From Betaproteobacteria bacterium (lineage in GTDB: Bacteria > Pseudomonadota > Gammaproteobacteria > Burkholderiales > SG8-39), in NCBI GenBank assembly GCA_005881575.1, contig VBCA01000037.1, forward strand, positions 1 to 47,444: a DNA stretch of 47,444 nt. The letters run 5' to 3'. Positions 33,835 through 42,355 of the stretch are shown one piece after another; the first letter of the stretch is position 1, and every line of letters begins with the position of its first letter. Both the position numbers and the translations under genes were made by a program. Under the pieces are notes generated by a model, which saw nothing but the letters and a program-made list of their open reading frames with translations, had not been told where the DNA came from and did not search any database.

Positions 33835-33850
33835 CGTAACGGTCGTTACG
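33835..33850. promoter_or_regulatory. Perfect inverted repeat, candidate operator
   Basis: CGTAACG-GT-CGTTACG is a perfect 7-2-7 inverted repeat at the predicted +1 of the ABC operon, 20 bases before the ATG and upstream of the GGGAGG ribosome site. A repressor bound here would block transcription. No regulator gene is adjacent. Confidence 0.5.
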
Positions 33851-33870
33851 TTTATTTTTGGGAGGTTCCG

Positions 33871-34899
33871 ATGACCTTGCACGTTCATCCCCTGATCCGC
33901 TGCACCTGCGCTCTGCTCTTCCTTGCCGGCGCCGCCCCGTCGATGGTGCTGGCGCAAGCCGATGCCCTGAGAGCGCGGCTGCCTGCCCCGGTGACGGTGA
34001 AACAAGGCATGCTGAACGTGCCCGCGCTCTCGCCCCTGTGGCTCTTACCCGAGTACGCGGCGAAATACAACATACAGATCGAAACCGTGATGTTCCAGCG
34101 CTTCGCCGACGCGCGCACCGCGCTCGCCTCGGGCGACATCCAGCTCACCGCGTTCGGTCCGCAGGACATCTCTCTCGCACTGGGCCAAGGCGCGAGATCG
34201 CTCGTCGGGATCGCGGGCGTGGGCTCAGGCAACGACTGCCTGATCGTGCGCAAGGGCGAAGACATGAAGGACTGGAAAGCGCTCGCCGACAAGAGGATCG
34301 GCATCGGCGCCGGTTCGATTTCCTGGCTCAAGTTCGCCGCGTCGGTGCAGGAGAACGGCCTGGAATACGGCAAGCTGAAGATCGTCAACATCGTCGGCGG
34401 CGGCGGCAACTACCTGAAGGCGCTGCAAGGAAAAGAGATCGACATGGCGGCGGTGTGGCACCCCTTCTGTGCCCAGGCGATCGTGGACGGATACGGCGCC
34501 TACCCGACGATCGACCACAATCGTTCCAAAACGGTCGGCGGCCTCATCTCCGTACTCGCGGTCAACCGGGGCTTCATGGAAAAGAACCGCGACGCCGTGC
34601 AGCGGCTGGTCGTCGCCTACGTCGATGTACTCGAGACCGCGCGCAAGGACCCGAAGCGCTGGGCCGGCATTTACGCGGAGAAGGCCGGCCTGCCCGAGAA
34701 CGTGGCCGCCGAGTCGATCCGCACCACGCGGCTCGATGCGACCTTGCCGCTCGAATCGATCAAGCGAATCTCGAAGTTCCTCTCGGATAACGGCGTCATC
34801 ACCCGCGACGTCTCGGGCGAAGTCGCGCAGCACTACACCTACGAGTTTCTCTCGAAGGCGACCGGCAGGACGCCGGCGCAGCTCGGGCTGAATCAGTAG
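33871..34899 (+). CDS. NitT/TauT-family ABC substrate-binding protein
   Basis: A 342-residue periplasmic binding protein of the SsuA/TauA/ThiY class. The ATG after GGGAGG gives signal peptide MTLHVHPLIRCTCALLFLAGAAPSMVLAQ. The two-lobe pattern includes LSPLWLLPEYAAKYNIQIETVMFQRFADARTALASGDIQLTAFGPQDISLALGQG and GIGAGSISWLKFAASVQENGL. The helical C-terminus TLPLESIKRISKFLSDNGVI is typical. Substrate cannot be read; aliphatic sulfonates, nitriles, amides or pyrimidine precursors are options. It leads a three-gene importer operon. Confidence 0.9.
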   Translation: MTLHVHPLIRCTCALLFLAGAAPSMVLAQADALRARLPAPVTVKQGMLNVPALSPLWLLPEYAAKYNIQIETVMFQRFADARTALASGDIQLTAFGPQDISLALGQGARSLVGIAGVGSGNDCLIVRKGEDMKDWKALADKRIGIGAGSISWLKFAASVQENGLEYGKLKIVNIVGGGGNYLKALQGKEIDMAAVWHPFCAQAIVDGYGAYPTIDHNRSKTVGGLISVLAVNRGFMEKNRDAVQRLVVAYVDVLETARKDPKRWAGIYAEKAGLPENVAAESIRTTRLDATLPLESIKRISKFLSDNGVITRDVSGEVAQHYTYEFLSKATGRTPAQLGLNQ

Positions 34900-34935
34900 T
34901 CCGCGCGACACTGGCCGCAGCGGAAGGACCGGGGC

Positions 34936-35733
34936 GTGGCGAGGGTCCTGCGCGCGCCCTGGGCGCTCGTGCTCCCGGCGGCGCTCCTCGTTCTCTGGCA
35001 CCTCACGGTGGAGTATCGCTGGGTCGCCGAAGGTATTATCCCCTCCCCCGCGCAGGTGTTGCGCTCCTGGGAGGTGTGGATTTTCGGCGTGACCAAAGGG
35101 GGCTTGTCGCCTTACTCGGGGACCTGGCTCGATAACGTGCTCTACTCGTCAAAGCGCGTTCTGCAGGGCTTCGGTCTCGCGGCGCTCGTCGCGATTCCGC
35201 TCGGGCTCATGATCGGCTGGAACCGTCTCACCGGACGCTTGGTCGATCCGACGATCCAGCTTCTGCGCCCGGTGCCGATCACGGCCTGGCTGCCCTTCGC
35301 GATCGCGGTCTTCGGCATCTACGACGCGAGCGCCCTCTTTCTCATCGGTCTGGGCGCGTTCTATCCCATCGTGGTGAACACCACCCACGGCGTGCGCGAC
35401 ACCAATCTGCTGCTGCTGCGCGCGGCGCGCATGATGGGCGCGGGCGACGGCACGGTGCTCGCGAAAGTGGTATTCCCGTCGGCGCTGCCTTCGATCTTCA
35501 CCGGAATGCGGCTGGGGATCGGCGTCGCATGGACCGCGGTCATCGTCGCCGAAATGATCGCGGTGAAGTCGGGCCTCGGCTACGTGCTGTGGGACGCCTA
35601 CTACGTCGGGCGCATGGACATCTGCGTCGCGACCATGGTCTCGGTGGGCGCCCTCGGTTTCGTCTCCGACCGCGTGATCGTGTACGCTTCTCGCATCCTG
35701 CTGCGCTGGCGGACCCTGGAGGCCGGCGCGTGA
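34936..35733 (+). CDS. ABC transporter permease, NitT/TauT type
   Basis: A 265-residue permease with about six membrane helices. The start is GTG with GGAAGGA seven bases upstream. The EAA-loop region reads LLLLRAARMMGAGDGTVLAKVVFPSALPSIFTGMRLGIGVAW, the coupling site for the ATPase, and VAEMIAVKSGLGYVLWDA follows, characteristic of SsuC/TauC permeases. It begins 36 bases after the binding protein and its stop overlaps the ATPase start. Confidence 0.92.
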   Translation: MARVLRAPWALVLPAALLVLWHLTVEYRWVAEGIIPSPAQVLRSWEVWIFGVTKGGLSPYSGTWLDNVLYSSKRVLQGFGLAALVAIPLGLMIGWNRLTGRLVDPTIQLLRPVPITAWLPFAIAVFGIYDASALFLIGLGAFYPIVVNTTHGVRDTNLLLLRAARMMGAGDGTVLAKVVFPSALPSIFTGMRLGIGVAWTAVIVAEMIAVKSGLGYVLWDAYYVGRMDICVATMVSVGALGFVSDRVIVYASRILLRWRTLEAGA

Positions 35734-36530
35734 ACGGCGGGCAGGCAGCGCTCGAGCTGCGCGGCGTCTGGAAGGAATTCGTCAAGGGGGATAGACGCGT
35801 CGAAGCCGTGCAGGGAATCGACCTCGATATCCCCCCGCACTCCTTCACCGCCATCCTCGGCCCATCGGGCTGCGGCAAGTCCACGCTCCTCAACATGGTC
35901 GCCGGATTCGACGCGCCGACGCGCGGAGAGGTACGCGCGAACGGTGCGCCCGTATCGTCGCCTTCGCCGAAGCGTGCCGTCGTCTTCCAGGAGCCGGCGC
36001 TCTTTCCCTGGTATTCGGTCTATGAGAACGTCGTCTTCGGACCGAAGACGCAGGGCCGGTCCGCGCAGACCTACCGTCCGCTCGCAGAGAGAATCATCGA
36101 ACAGGTCGGCCTGAAGGGCTTCGCGTCGCACTACCCGGCGGAGCTCTCCGGCGGGATGAAGCAACGCGTCGGCATCGCGCGCGTGCTCGCGATGCAGCCC
36201 GAGCTGCTCCTCATGGACGAGCCCTTCGGGAGCCTGGACGCGCAGACGCGAACGCTGATGCAGGAGCTCCTGCTCGCGGTCTGGGAGCGGCACCAGCAGA
36301 CGGTGCTTTTCATCACCCACGACATCGAGGAGGCGCTGCTCCTCGCCGATACCGTGTACGTCATGACCGCGCGCCCCGGGCGGATCAAAAAACGCATTGC
36401 GGTCGAGCTCGCGCGACCGCGCACGATCGAGGCGACCACCTCCCCGGTGTTCAATGCCCTGAAGCGCGAAGTGCTCGCGCTGATCCGCGAGGAAAGCGTG
36501 CGGGCGGACGCCGAGACCGCGCTGGAGTAG
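35730..36530 (+). CDS. ABC transporter ATP-binding protein, NitT/TauT type
   Basis: A 266-residue ATPase. Walker A GPSGCGKST, Q-loop FQEPALFPWYSVYENV, signature LSGGMKQRVGIARVLA, Walker B LLLMDEPFGSLDAQTR and H-loop LFITHDIEEALLLAD are all present, in the SsuB/TauB pattern. The start is GTG (VNGGQAALELRGVWKEF), overlapping the permease stop as GTGA. Ends six bases from the convergent amidase. Confidence 0.95.
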   Translation: MNGGQAALELRGVWKEFVKGDRRVEAVQGIDLDIPPHSFTAILGPSGCGKSTLLNMVAGFDAPTRGEVRANGAPVSSPSPKRAVVFQEPALFPWYSVYENVVFGPKTQGRSAQTYRPLAERIIEQVGLKGFASHYPAELSGGMKQRVGIARVLAMQPELLLMDEPFGSLDAQTRTLMQELLLAVWERHQQTVLFITHDIEEALLLADTVYVMTARPGRIKKRIAVELARPRTIEATTSPVFNALKREVLALIREESVRADAETALE

Positions 36531-36536
36531 CCCTCG

Positions 36537-37907
36537 CTAAACAGCGATCATCGGCGGCGGAAAAAACCCGAGGACATCCTCGCACGCACGGCCCGCCTCG
36601 AGGACGAGCGCGTCCGCTCCGCGCGCAGCGACGAGCTGGACGCCCAGCGGAAGCCCTTCCGAGGAAAGCCCCGCCGCAAGGCTCAGCGCCGGCATGCCGC
36701 CGGCGTTCGCAAATGCCGTGAAATCGGCCTGGTTGGAAGGTGCAGGCGAGGCGAATGCGAACGCCGTCTGCGGCGTGGTCGGCAGCAGAAGCAGATCGAC
36801 CGAAGCGAACAGCGCGTCCAGGCCTCGCCTCGCCTCGTGCAGCAGCGCCCTCGCCTGCGCGATGCGCTCGGGCGCCTGTGCCGCGCCGTAAGCCAGCGCC
36901 TCGCGCAAGCTCTGCGAGATCCCGCTCGCCGGGTCCGACAGAAGCCGCGCATGCACGCGCGCGCCCTCGGCTTCGGCGATGAGGAGTCCTGCGCGCCGTA
37001 CGCGCGCAAGATCGATCCCGGCGAGATCGCAGTCGGCTAAGATGCATGCCGAGGCGCCGAGCGCCGCTGCCGTCCGGGCGATCGCGGCGGCGATTTCCGG
37101 CGCGACATCGAGCCCGGTAACGACGCCGACTCGCGCGCGCTCCAGGGCGCGCGTGCGCGAGCCGACCGTGCCGGATCCCGCGTCGCGAATCGCCTCGAAT
37201 ACGGCGGCGCAATCGCCGACCGAGCGCGCGAGCACGCCGATTTCGTCGAGCGAGGCCGACAGCGACATCAATCCTGCGGTCGGGATGCTGCCTCGCGTGG
37301 GCTTGAAGCCCGCACAGCCGCAATACGAAGCAGGGATGCGAACCGATCCGAGCGTATCGCTGCCGAGCGCCGCCGCGGCAAGGCCCGCCGCCACCGCCGC
37401 CGCCGACCCGCCGCTCGATCCCCCGGGCGTGAACTCGAGGCGGTGAGGATTGCGGCATCGGCCGAAGTGCGGATTGTCGTTGGTTGCGCCGAACGCGGCC
37501 TCATCCATGTTGGTCTTGCCAAGAGGCACCGCATCGGCGCCGCGCAATCGGAGGACGGCAAGCGCATCGCGCTCCGGCACCGTTCCCCGCAATACGCCGA
37601 TGCCCGCGCTCGTCGGGAGACCGACGACATCGAGATTGTCCTTCACCGCAAACGGAACGCCGGCGAGCGCTCCCAGCGGCGAGCCCTGGCTCAGGCGGCG
37701 GTCCAGCGACGCGGCGGCGCGCGCCGCCGCGTCGGATACCGCGAGGAAAGCGCCCAGCTCGGAGCCGTGGCGCGCGATGCGCCCGAGGTAGCAGTCGACG
37801 GCGTCGCGCGCGCTCACGCGACCCGCGCGCACCGCCGCAGCCAGGCCCAAAACCCCGGCCCCGACGATGGCGTGCGCGCGCGGGCGACCGGCGCAGTCTT
37901 CGCTCAC
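36537..37907 (-). CDS. Amidase-signature family hydrolase
   Basis: A 456-residue amidase. The Ser-cisSer-Lys triad is Lys89 (FAVKDNLD), cis-Ser164 ([15 protein letters not shown]) and nucleophile Ser188 ([13 protein letters not shown]). [20 protein letters not shown] and [30 protein letters not shown] are the wider signature. Comparable enzymes cut amides, ureas or allophanate; the AtzF C-terminal domain is absent. The GTG start overlaps the SDR stop (GTGA). Last gene of the hydrolase-SDR-amidase operon. Confidence 0.9.
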   Translation of the reverse strand: MSEDCAGRPRAHAIVGAGVLGLAAAVRAGRVSARDAVDCYLGRIARHGSELGAFLAVSDAAARAAASLDRRLSQGSPLGALAGVPFAVKDNLDVVGLPTSAGIGVLRGTVPERDALAVLRLRGADAVPLGKTNMDEAAFGATNDNPHFGRCRNPHRLEFTPGGSSGGSAAAVAAGLAAAALGSDTLGSVRIPASYCGCAGFKPTRGSIPTAGLMSLSASLDEIGVLARSVGDCAAVFEAIRDAGSGTVGSRTRALERARVGVVTGLDVAPEIAAAIARTAAALGASACILADCDLAGIDLARVRRAGLLIAEAEGARVHARLLSDPASGISQSLREALAYGAAQAPERIAQARALLHEARRGLDALFASVDLLLLPTTPQTAFAFASPAPSNQADFTAFANAGGMPALSLAAGLSSEGLPLGVQLVAARGADALVLEAGRACEDVLGFFPPPMIAV

Positions 37908-38659
37908 GTGCCGAGGTTGAGCACCACCCCGGAGAGGTGGCTCGCGCGCGGCGAAGCGAGGAACGCGACGGTCTCTGCCACCTGCTCGGGTTCGATGACC
38001 CGACCGAACGTCCCGTCGCGCAGCACGTCTTCGGTGCGCGACTCATCGCCGTACTTGTTTTTCGCGGCCGTTCGCAGGAGCGCGGTGATGCGATCGGTGC
38101 GCGTCGGCGGCGGATGCACGCCGACCACGCGCACGCCGAACTCCGGCGACTTCGACCCAAGACCCTTGGTGAACGCCGCGAGCCCGGCATTGGCAAAGCC
38201 GCCGCAGATGTACTCCCAGGTCGGCTTTTCCCCGGCCATGCCGATGACGTTCACGATCACGCCGCGGCCCCGTGCACGCATGTGCGCCAGCATGTCGCGG
38301 GTCATGTTGATGTAGCCGAAGACTTTCAGGTCCCAGGCGTGGCGCCAGCGCGCCTCGTCGATCTGATCGATCGAGCCGCCCGGAATATCGCCGGCATTGT
38401 TCACGAGGATGTCGGCGTCGGCGCACCCGGCGGCGACACGCCTGACCGCCTCGCCATCGCGCAGATCCGCAGCGTGAATATGCACCGCGACGGAGTGCTC
38501 GCCGCGGATCGCCTCGCGCGCGGCCTCCAGTCGAGCCTTGTCACGCGCCACGAGGTGCAGAGCGCAGCCTTCGGCCGCGAACGCAACGGCGCAGGCGCGC
38601 CCGATGCCCTTGGACCCGCCGGTGATGAGCGCCGTCTTGCCGTCGAGCCCGAGCTTCAT
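37904..38659 (-). CDS. SDR-fold protein lacking the YxxxK motif
   Basis: A 251-residue Rossmann-fold SDR. The cofactor loop GGSKGIG is at 14-20 and NNAG at 87-90, so NAD(P) binding looks intact, with R40 in VARDK favouring NADP(H). Where YxxxK should be, the chain reads YICGGFANAGLAAF: Tyr150 is present but the Lys position aligned to NAGL is Asn157, with GGFAN at the expected YxxxK slot. I recall an SDR subgroup (PRK06125-like) with the same YICG..N pattern. Ten bases after a hydrolase gene, coupled to the amidase. Confidence 0.85.
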   Translation of the reverse strand: MKLGLDGKTALITGGSKGIGRACAVAFAAEGCALHLVARDKARLEAAREAIRGEHSVAVHIHAADLRDGEAVRRVAAGCADADILVNNAGDIPGGSIDQIDEARWRHAWDLKVFGYINMTRDMLAHMRARGRGVIVNVIGMAGEKPTWEYICGGFANAGLAAFTKGLGSKSPEFGVRVVGVHPPPTRTDRITALLRTAAKNKYGDESRTEDVLRDGTFGRVIEPEQVAETVAFLASPRASHLSGVVLNLGT

Positions 38660-38669
38660 CCTGCGGCGC

Positions 38670-39554
38670 TCACTTTTGCCCGAATCCGAGGATGCCGCCG
38701 GCAGCGGCGCGCGGGTCGCGCGCATCCCAGCGGCCCGCTTCGACTCGAGCGAGAAAATCGGCGACCTCGCGATTGAACGCGTCGGGTTCCTCCAGATTGA
38801 TTGCGTGCCCGGCGCGGGGCATCACCACAAGGCCGGACGCGGGGATCGACCGCTTCATGAGTAATCCGGCCTCGAGGCAGGGTTCGTCCTCGTCTCCGGT
38901 CAGGATCAACGTGGGTACCGCGATTCTCCTCATCCCGTCGACGAGCTGGAAGAGCAGCGGGCGCCGCTTCTGCACCCCGCGCAGCGTGTTCGACGCGCCG
39001 CGCGGCGAGTGATCGGCCAGTCCGGCGGCGAATTCGCGCCAGCCACGCGGGTCCTTGTTCTGGTATTGCACGCGCGTCGGCCCGATCGCGTATTTCGCGG
39101 CCGCCGCCGGCCAATCGGCATCGAAGGCCTGCGCCGCGGCTTCGCACTCGGCGCGGAACTTCTCCTCTTCGCCGGGGCGCGCGCCGTAGCCGCAACCGGC
39201 GATCACGAGCGAGCGAGCCCGCTCCGGATGCGCAAGTCCGACATGCAGCGTCGCGAACCCGCCCATCGACAAGCCCACGATATGGGCGCGGTCGATCCGG
39301 AGATGGTCGAGAACGGCAATGATGTCATCGCGCGCACGCGCCTGCGAATAGCGTTCCGTATCTGCGGGCACATCGGACGGGGGATAACCGCGGGCGTTGA
39401 ACGCAATGCAGCGGTAGCGGCGCGAGAAGAACCGCATTTGCGGCTCCCAGCTGCGGTGGTCGCCGGCAAACTCGTGGACGAAGACGATCGGCGCGCCGAC
39501 GCCGGCTTCCTCATAATAGAGCTTCACGCCATCATCGGCAGCGGCGTGGGGCAT
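38670..39554 (-). CDS. Alpha/beta hydrolase (esterase/lactonase-like)
   Basis: A 294-residue cytoplasmic alpha/beta hydrolase. The oxyanion segment is VFVHEFAGDHRSW, the nucleophile elbow GLSMGG has Ser96, the acid is in TGDEDEP and the His in RAGHAINLEEPDAFN. This order is that of 3-oxoadipate enol-lactonase and related esterases. It starts an operon with the SDR and amidase genes. The substrate is unknown. The C-terminal 20 residues (RDPRAAAGGILGFGQK) are an extension. Confidence 0.88.
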   Translation of the reverse strand: MPHAAADDGVKLYYEEAGVGAPIVFVHEFAGDHRSWEPQMRFFSRRYRCIAFNARGYPPSDVPADTERYSQARARDDIIAVLDHLRIDRAHIVGLSMGGFATLHVGLAHPERARSLVIAGCGYGARPGEEEKFRAECEAAAQAFDADWPAAAAKYAIGPTRVQYQNKDPRGWREFAAGLADHSPRGASNTLRGVQKRRPLLFQLVDGMRRIAVPTLILTGDEDEPCLEAGLLMKRSIPASGLVVMPRAGHAINLEEPDAFNREVADFLARVEAGRWDARDPRAAAGGILGFGQK

Positions 39555-39623
39555 AGCCGTCTCCGTTATCCAGCTCGATAATCTTAGCAGCAGTTGGAAT
39601 CCCGCAGGAGTTAAACTCAGTGC

Positions 39624-40676
39624 ATGGGCTCTAGACGGCTTGACGCAAGTTTACGGAACCTTCCGGCGGTCTTCCTCCTCGCCGCAGCGCTCGCCCTGCC
39701 CGCCGCGGCGCAGGCCGCGGTGGGCGTCACCGAGATCGCCGCCAAGGACGGCGGCCCGGTCACCCTGTTCTACCCTTCCAGCAGCGAAGCGCAGCCGCTC
39801 AAACGCGGCCCTTTCACTCTCAATTTCGCCTCGCAGGGCGCCCCCCTTCGCGGCAACGGGCGCCTCATCGTCGTCTCGCCCGGATCGGGCGGTTCCCCCT
39901 GGGTGCATTCCGACCTCGCCCGCGCCCTGGTCGAGGCCGGTTTCGTGGTGGCTAGCCCTGAGCACCGCGGCGACAACTACAAGGACTTGAGTGCAGCGGG
40001 GCCCGAGAGCTGGAAGCGCCGGCCGGCCGAGGTGTCGCGCGCCGTCGACGCAGTGGGACAGGATGCGCGCTTCGCCCCGCTGCTCGCGCTGGACAAGGTC
40101 GGCCTGTACGGCATGTCCGCGGGCGGGCACACGGCCCTCGCCCTGGCGGGCGGCCGCTGGTCGCCGGCGCGATTCAGGGATCACTGCGAAGCGCACATCG
40201 CCGAGGATTTCTACAGCTGCGTGGGCCTCGCGGCCCGGCTGAACGGCGACTTCCTCGATGGAATGAAGGAGACGATCGCGCTGACGGTGATTCGCTGGCG
40301 GTTCGAAGACGCGACGTGGCAGACCTACGCCGATCCGCGCATCGCCGCAATCGTCGCCGCCGTCCCGTATGCCGCCGACTTCGATATGGACTCGCTCGCC
40401 GCACCGCGCGTGCCGCTCGCGCTGGTGACCGCACGGCAGGACAAGTGGCTGCTTCCGCGCTTCCACAGCGACCGCGTGCTCCAGGCGTGCGCCGCGTGCG
40501 AGCGGCTCGGCGATTTCCCGAACGGGGGTCACGGCGCGCTGCTGTCGCCTTTTCCGCCCGGGCGATCCGGCCTTGCAGCCGAACTGATGAACGACCCGCC
40601 CGGCTTCGACCGCTCGGCGCTCCCCGAGATGGACCGCAGGATCGCGGCGTTCTTCCGCAGGCACCTGCTCCCCTGA
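39624..40676 (+). CDS. Exported dienelactone-hydrolase-like alpha/beta hydrolase
   Basis: A 350-residue protein with a signal peptide (hydrophobic core PAVFLLAAALALPAAAQAA). The fold shows oxyanion region VVSPGSGGSPWVHSDLARALVEAGFVV, SPEHRGDNY, nucleophile Ser165 in YGMSAGGHTALALAG, acid in TARQDKWLLP and His in NGGHGALLSPFPP. This is the predicted dienelactone hydrolase group (COG4188), which also includes lipase-like enzymes. It is divergent from the operon next to it and could act on an ester before uptake. Confidence 0.85.
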   Translation: MGSRRLDASLRNLPAVFLLAAALALPAAAQAAVGVTEIAAKDGGPVTLFYPSSSEAQPLKRGPFTLNFASQGAPLRGNGRLIVVSPGSGGSPWVHSDLARALVEAGFVVASPEHRGDNYKDLSAAGPESWKRRPAEVSRAVDAVGQDARFAPLLALDKVGLYGMSAGGHTALALAGGRWSPARFRDHCEAHIAEDFYSCVGLAARLNGDFLDGMKETIALTVIRWRFEDATWQTYADPRIAAIVAAVPYAADFDMDSLAAPRVPLALVTARQDKWLLPRFHSDRVLQACAACERLGDFPNGGHGALLSPFPPGRSGLAAELMNDPPGFDRSALPEMDRRIAAFFRRHLLP

Positions 40677-40723
40677 TTGGCTGCTATCCTGCTTCCTGGC
40701 CGAACCCGTGAGCGCGGCTCGCC

Positions 40724-41704
40724 TCAGCGGGTCACGAATTTTGCGAACTCGTTCCGGGAGCCGAGAGCGTGTTTCGCGATCTCGTCGGCGAAGCGTTCGT
40801 TGAACGCCTCCGGTGCCAAGCGGCAGCGGCCGGCCCCGATCGATCCGACGTTGAGAAGCTCGACGAGGACGCCAGGCGCATCGTAGTCGGCGCGGATGTG
40901 GACCTCGCACGGGATCGCGCCGGACAGCGCGAACGTACCGCTCACCGGCTGGCCGAAATCGTTCTTCTTGGAAGCTGTGAATTCGAACGGGACGCGGGCG
41001 AGGGCGAGGTAGCGGCGGCAGTATTCGATATCGGGGCCCACCACGTCCACCGCCGCGGGCTGCGCGTAGCGGGCGAGGTAGGTGAGGAAGACCTGGTCGC
41101 ACACTTCGTCGCCGTCGACCTTGCGCAGGCGGTAGTCTGCAAAGGCGCTCGAGAGCACCATCGGCGAGGCCTGCTGGAGATAGATGAACCCGTAGGTGCT
41201 TTCGGTGCTCGGGAGCACCCCGTTGAGCTCCTTTGCGAACTCCGCCAGGTAATGCATGGCCGAGAGCAGGTTCTTGTGGATGAGCGCCTTGGCTGCGGCG
41301 CGGCGCGATGCGGTGTCTTCGCCCGGGGGGCGGCTCGCCGCCTGCTTTCGCAGCATCTCGAGCGCCGCGAAGCGGCGCCCCTGGCTCTGTTTTTCGACTT
41401 CGGTCTTGCGCTGCGCCAACTCCAGCGCCTGCGCCCGGCGCTCGGCCTCGGCTCTCCGGCGCGCTTGTTCTTCCTCAATGCGGCGCCGCTCCGCATCCGC
41501 GCGCTCGTGCGCTTTCTGCTCTTCATCGATCCTGCGCGAAAAGGCATCGAGGCCGGCGAGAAAGTCCGGCGCGGGCGCGCCCGGCGCGGAAGCATTGCCG
41601 GATTTTCGCGCATCGGCAGGGACCGGCTTCGCCTTGTCGCGCGCGCCGGCGCCCGCCGCGCCCGGGCGGGCTGGGTTTTGCCGATTGCGGGGGTCGTTAG
41701 CCAT
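40724..41704 (-). CDS. Coiled-coil protein of unknown function
   Basis: A 326-residue soluble protein. Residues 1-48 are Pro/Ala-rich and disordered; 55-110 form a charged coiled coil (DEEQKAHERADAERRRIEEEQARRRAEAERR). A globular alpha/beta part follows (AKALIHKNLLSAMHYLAEFAKELNGVLPSTESTYGFIYL and VDVVGPDIEYCRRYLALARVPFEFTASKKNDFGQ). I recognise no domain name. No signal peptide. It is alone, convergent with the exported hydrolase. Confidence 0.65.
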   Translation of the reverse strand: MANDPRNRQNPARPGAAGAGARDKAKPVPADARKSGNASAPGAPAPDFLAGLDAFSRRIDEEQKAHERADAERRRIEEEQARRRAEAERRAQALELAQRKTEVEKQSQGRRFAALEMLRKQAASRPPGEDTASRRAAAKALIHKNLLSAMHYLAEFAKELNGVLPSTESTYGFIYLQQASPMVLSSAFADYRLRKVDGDEVCDQVFLTYLARYAQPAAVDVVGPDIEYCRRYLALARVPFEFTASKKNDFGQPVSGTFALSGAIPCEVHIRADYDAPGVLVELLNVGSIGAGRCRLAPEAFNERFADEIAKHALGSRNEFAKFVTR

Positions 41705-41868
41705 CCCCTATCTCCCAAAGGCAGATTTCCGGTCGAACCGCTCCCGGGCACGACGCGGGTAACAATACACTTCCGCGCGCTCCGTACGCAAGAAGCGGAG
41801 TGCCAGCACGCAGGACTTCGATTCCGCCGCGAGCCGGTAGCTCTTCGGCGACGCCTTGTCGCTGCGCT

Positions 41869-42348
41869 CTAGCGAGACCTGGCCGCGCGTTTGCTGTACG
41901 CGGTGATCGCTTTTTCGAGGTCCTCGTATTCCTCGCACGGGATGAGGCAGATCTCCCGCAGGGCGGCGAGCTGCTCCTGCGCCTTCTGCACCTCGTTCGC
42001 CAGGAGATAAGCCTCGCCCAGGTATTCGCGCGCGCCGCGATGGCGCGGGTTGAGCTCGAGCGCGCGACGGTAGTGCCTGAAGGCGGGATCGAGCTGCCCG
42101 GCGTTGCGATAGGCGTAACCGAGGAGATTGTGGATGTCCGGGTTGCGATCGTCCTGCAAGAGCGCCTTGTTCAGGCGCTCGACGGCGCTCTTCCAGTCCT
42201 TCCCTTCGACCGCCTTCTTTCCCGCGGCGTAGTCGGAGCCTGCAGCCGAAGTCGTCGGGTCCTGCTCGCCCGGATCGGCCTTCGATCCCGGGACTGCGAC
42301 GAAGAAGGTTGCCACGACAAGCGCCGCGCAGGCCGCGGCGCAGCGCAC
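41869..42348 (-). CDS. Exported TPR-repeat protein
   Basis: A protein of about 159 residues with a signal peptide (MRCAAACAALVVATFFVAVPGSKA) from a GTG seven bases after the stop of the upstream TPR gene; a TTG seven codons earlier would overlap that gene by 14 bases and is the alternative. Two TPR units are clear: DIHNLLGYAYRNAGQLDPAFRHYRRALELNP and RGAREYLGEAYLLANEVQKAQEQLAAL. The end CLIPCEEYEDLEKAITAY has two cysteines. Likely a periplasmic scaffold of unknown partner. Confidence 0.75.
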   Translation of the reverse strand: MRCAAACAALVVATFFVAVPGSKADPGEQDPTTSAAGSDYAAGKKAVEGKDWKSAVERLNKALLQDDRNPDIHNLLGYAYRNAGQLDPAFRHYRRALELNPRHRGAREYLGEAYLLANEVQKAQEQLAALREICLIPCEEYEDLEKAITAYSKRAARSR

Positions 42349-42355
42349 GGCGCGT

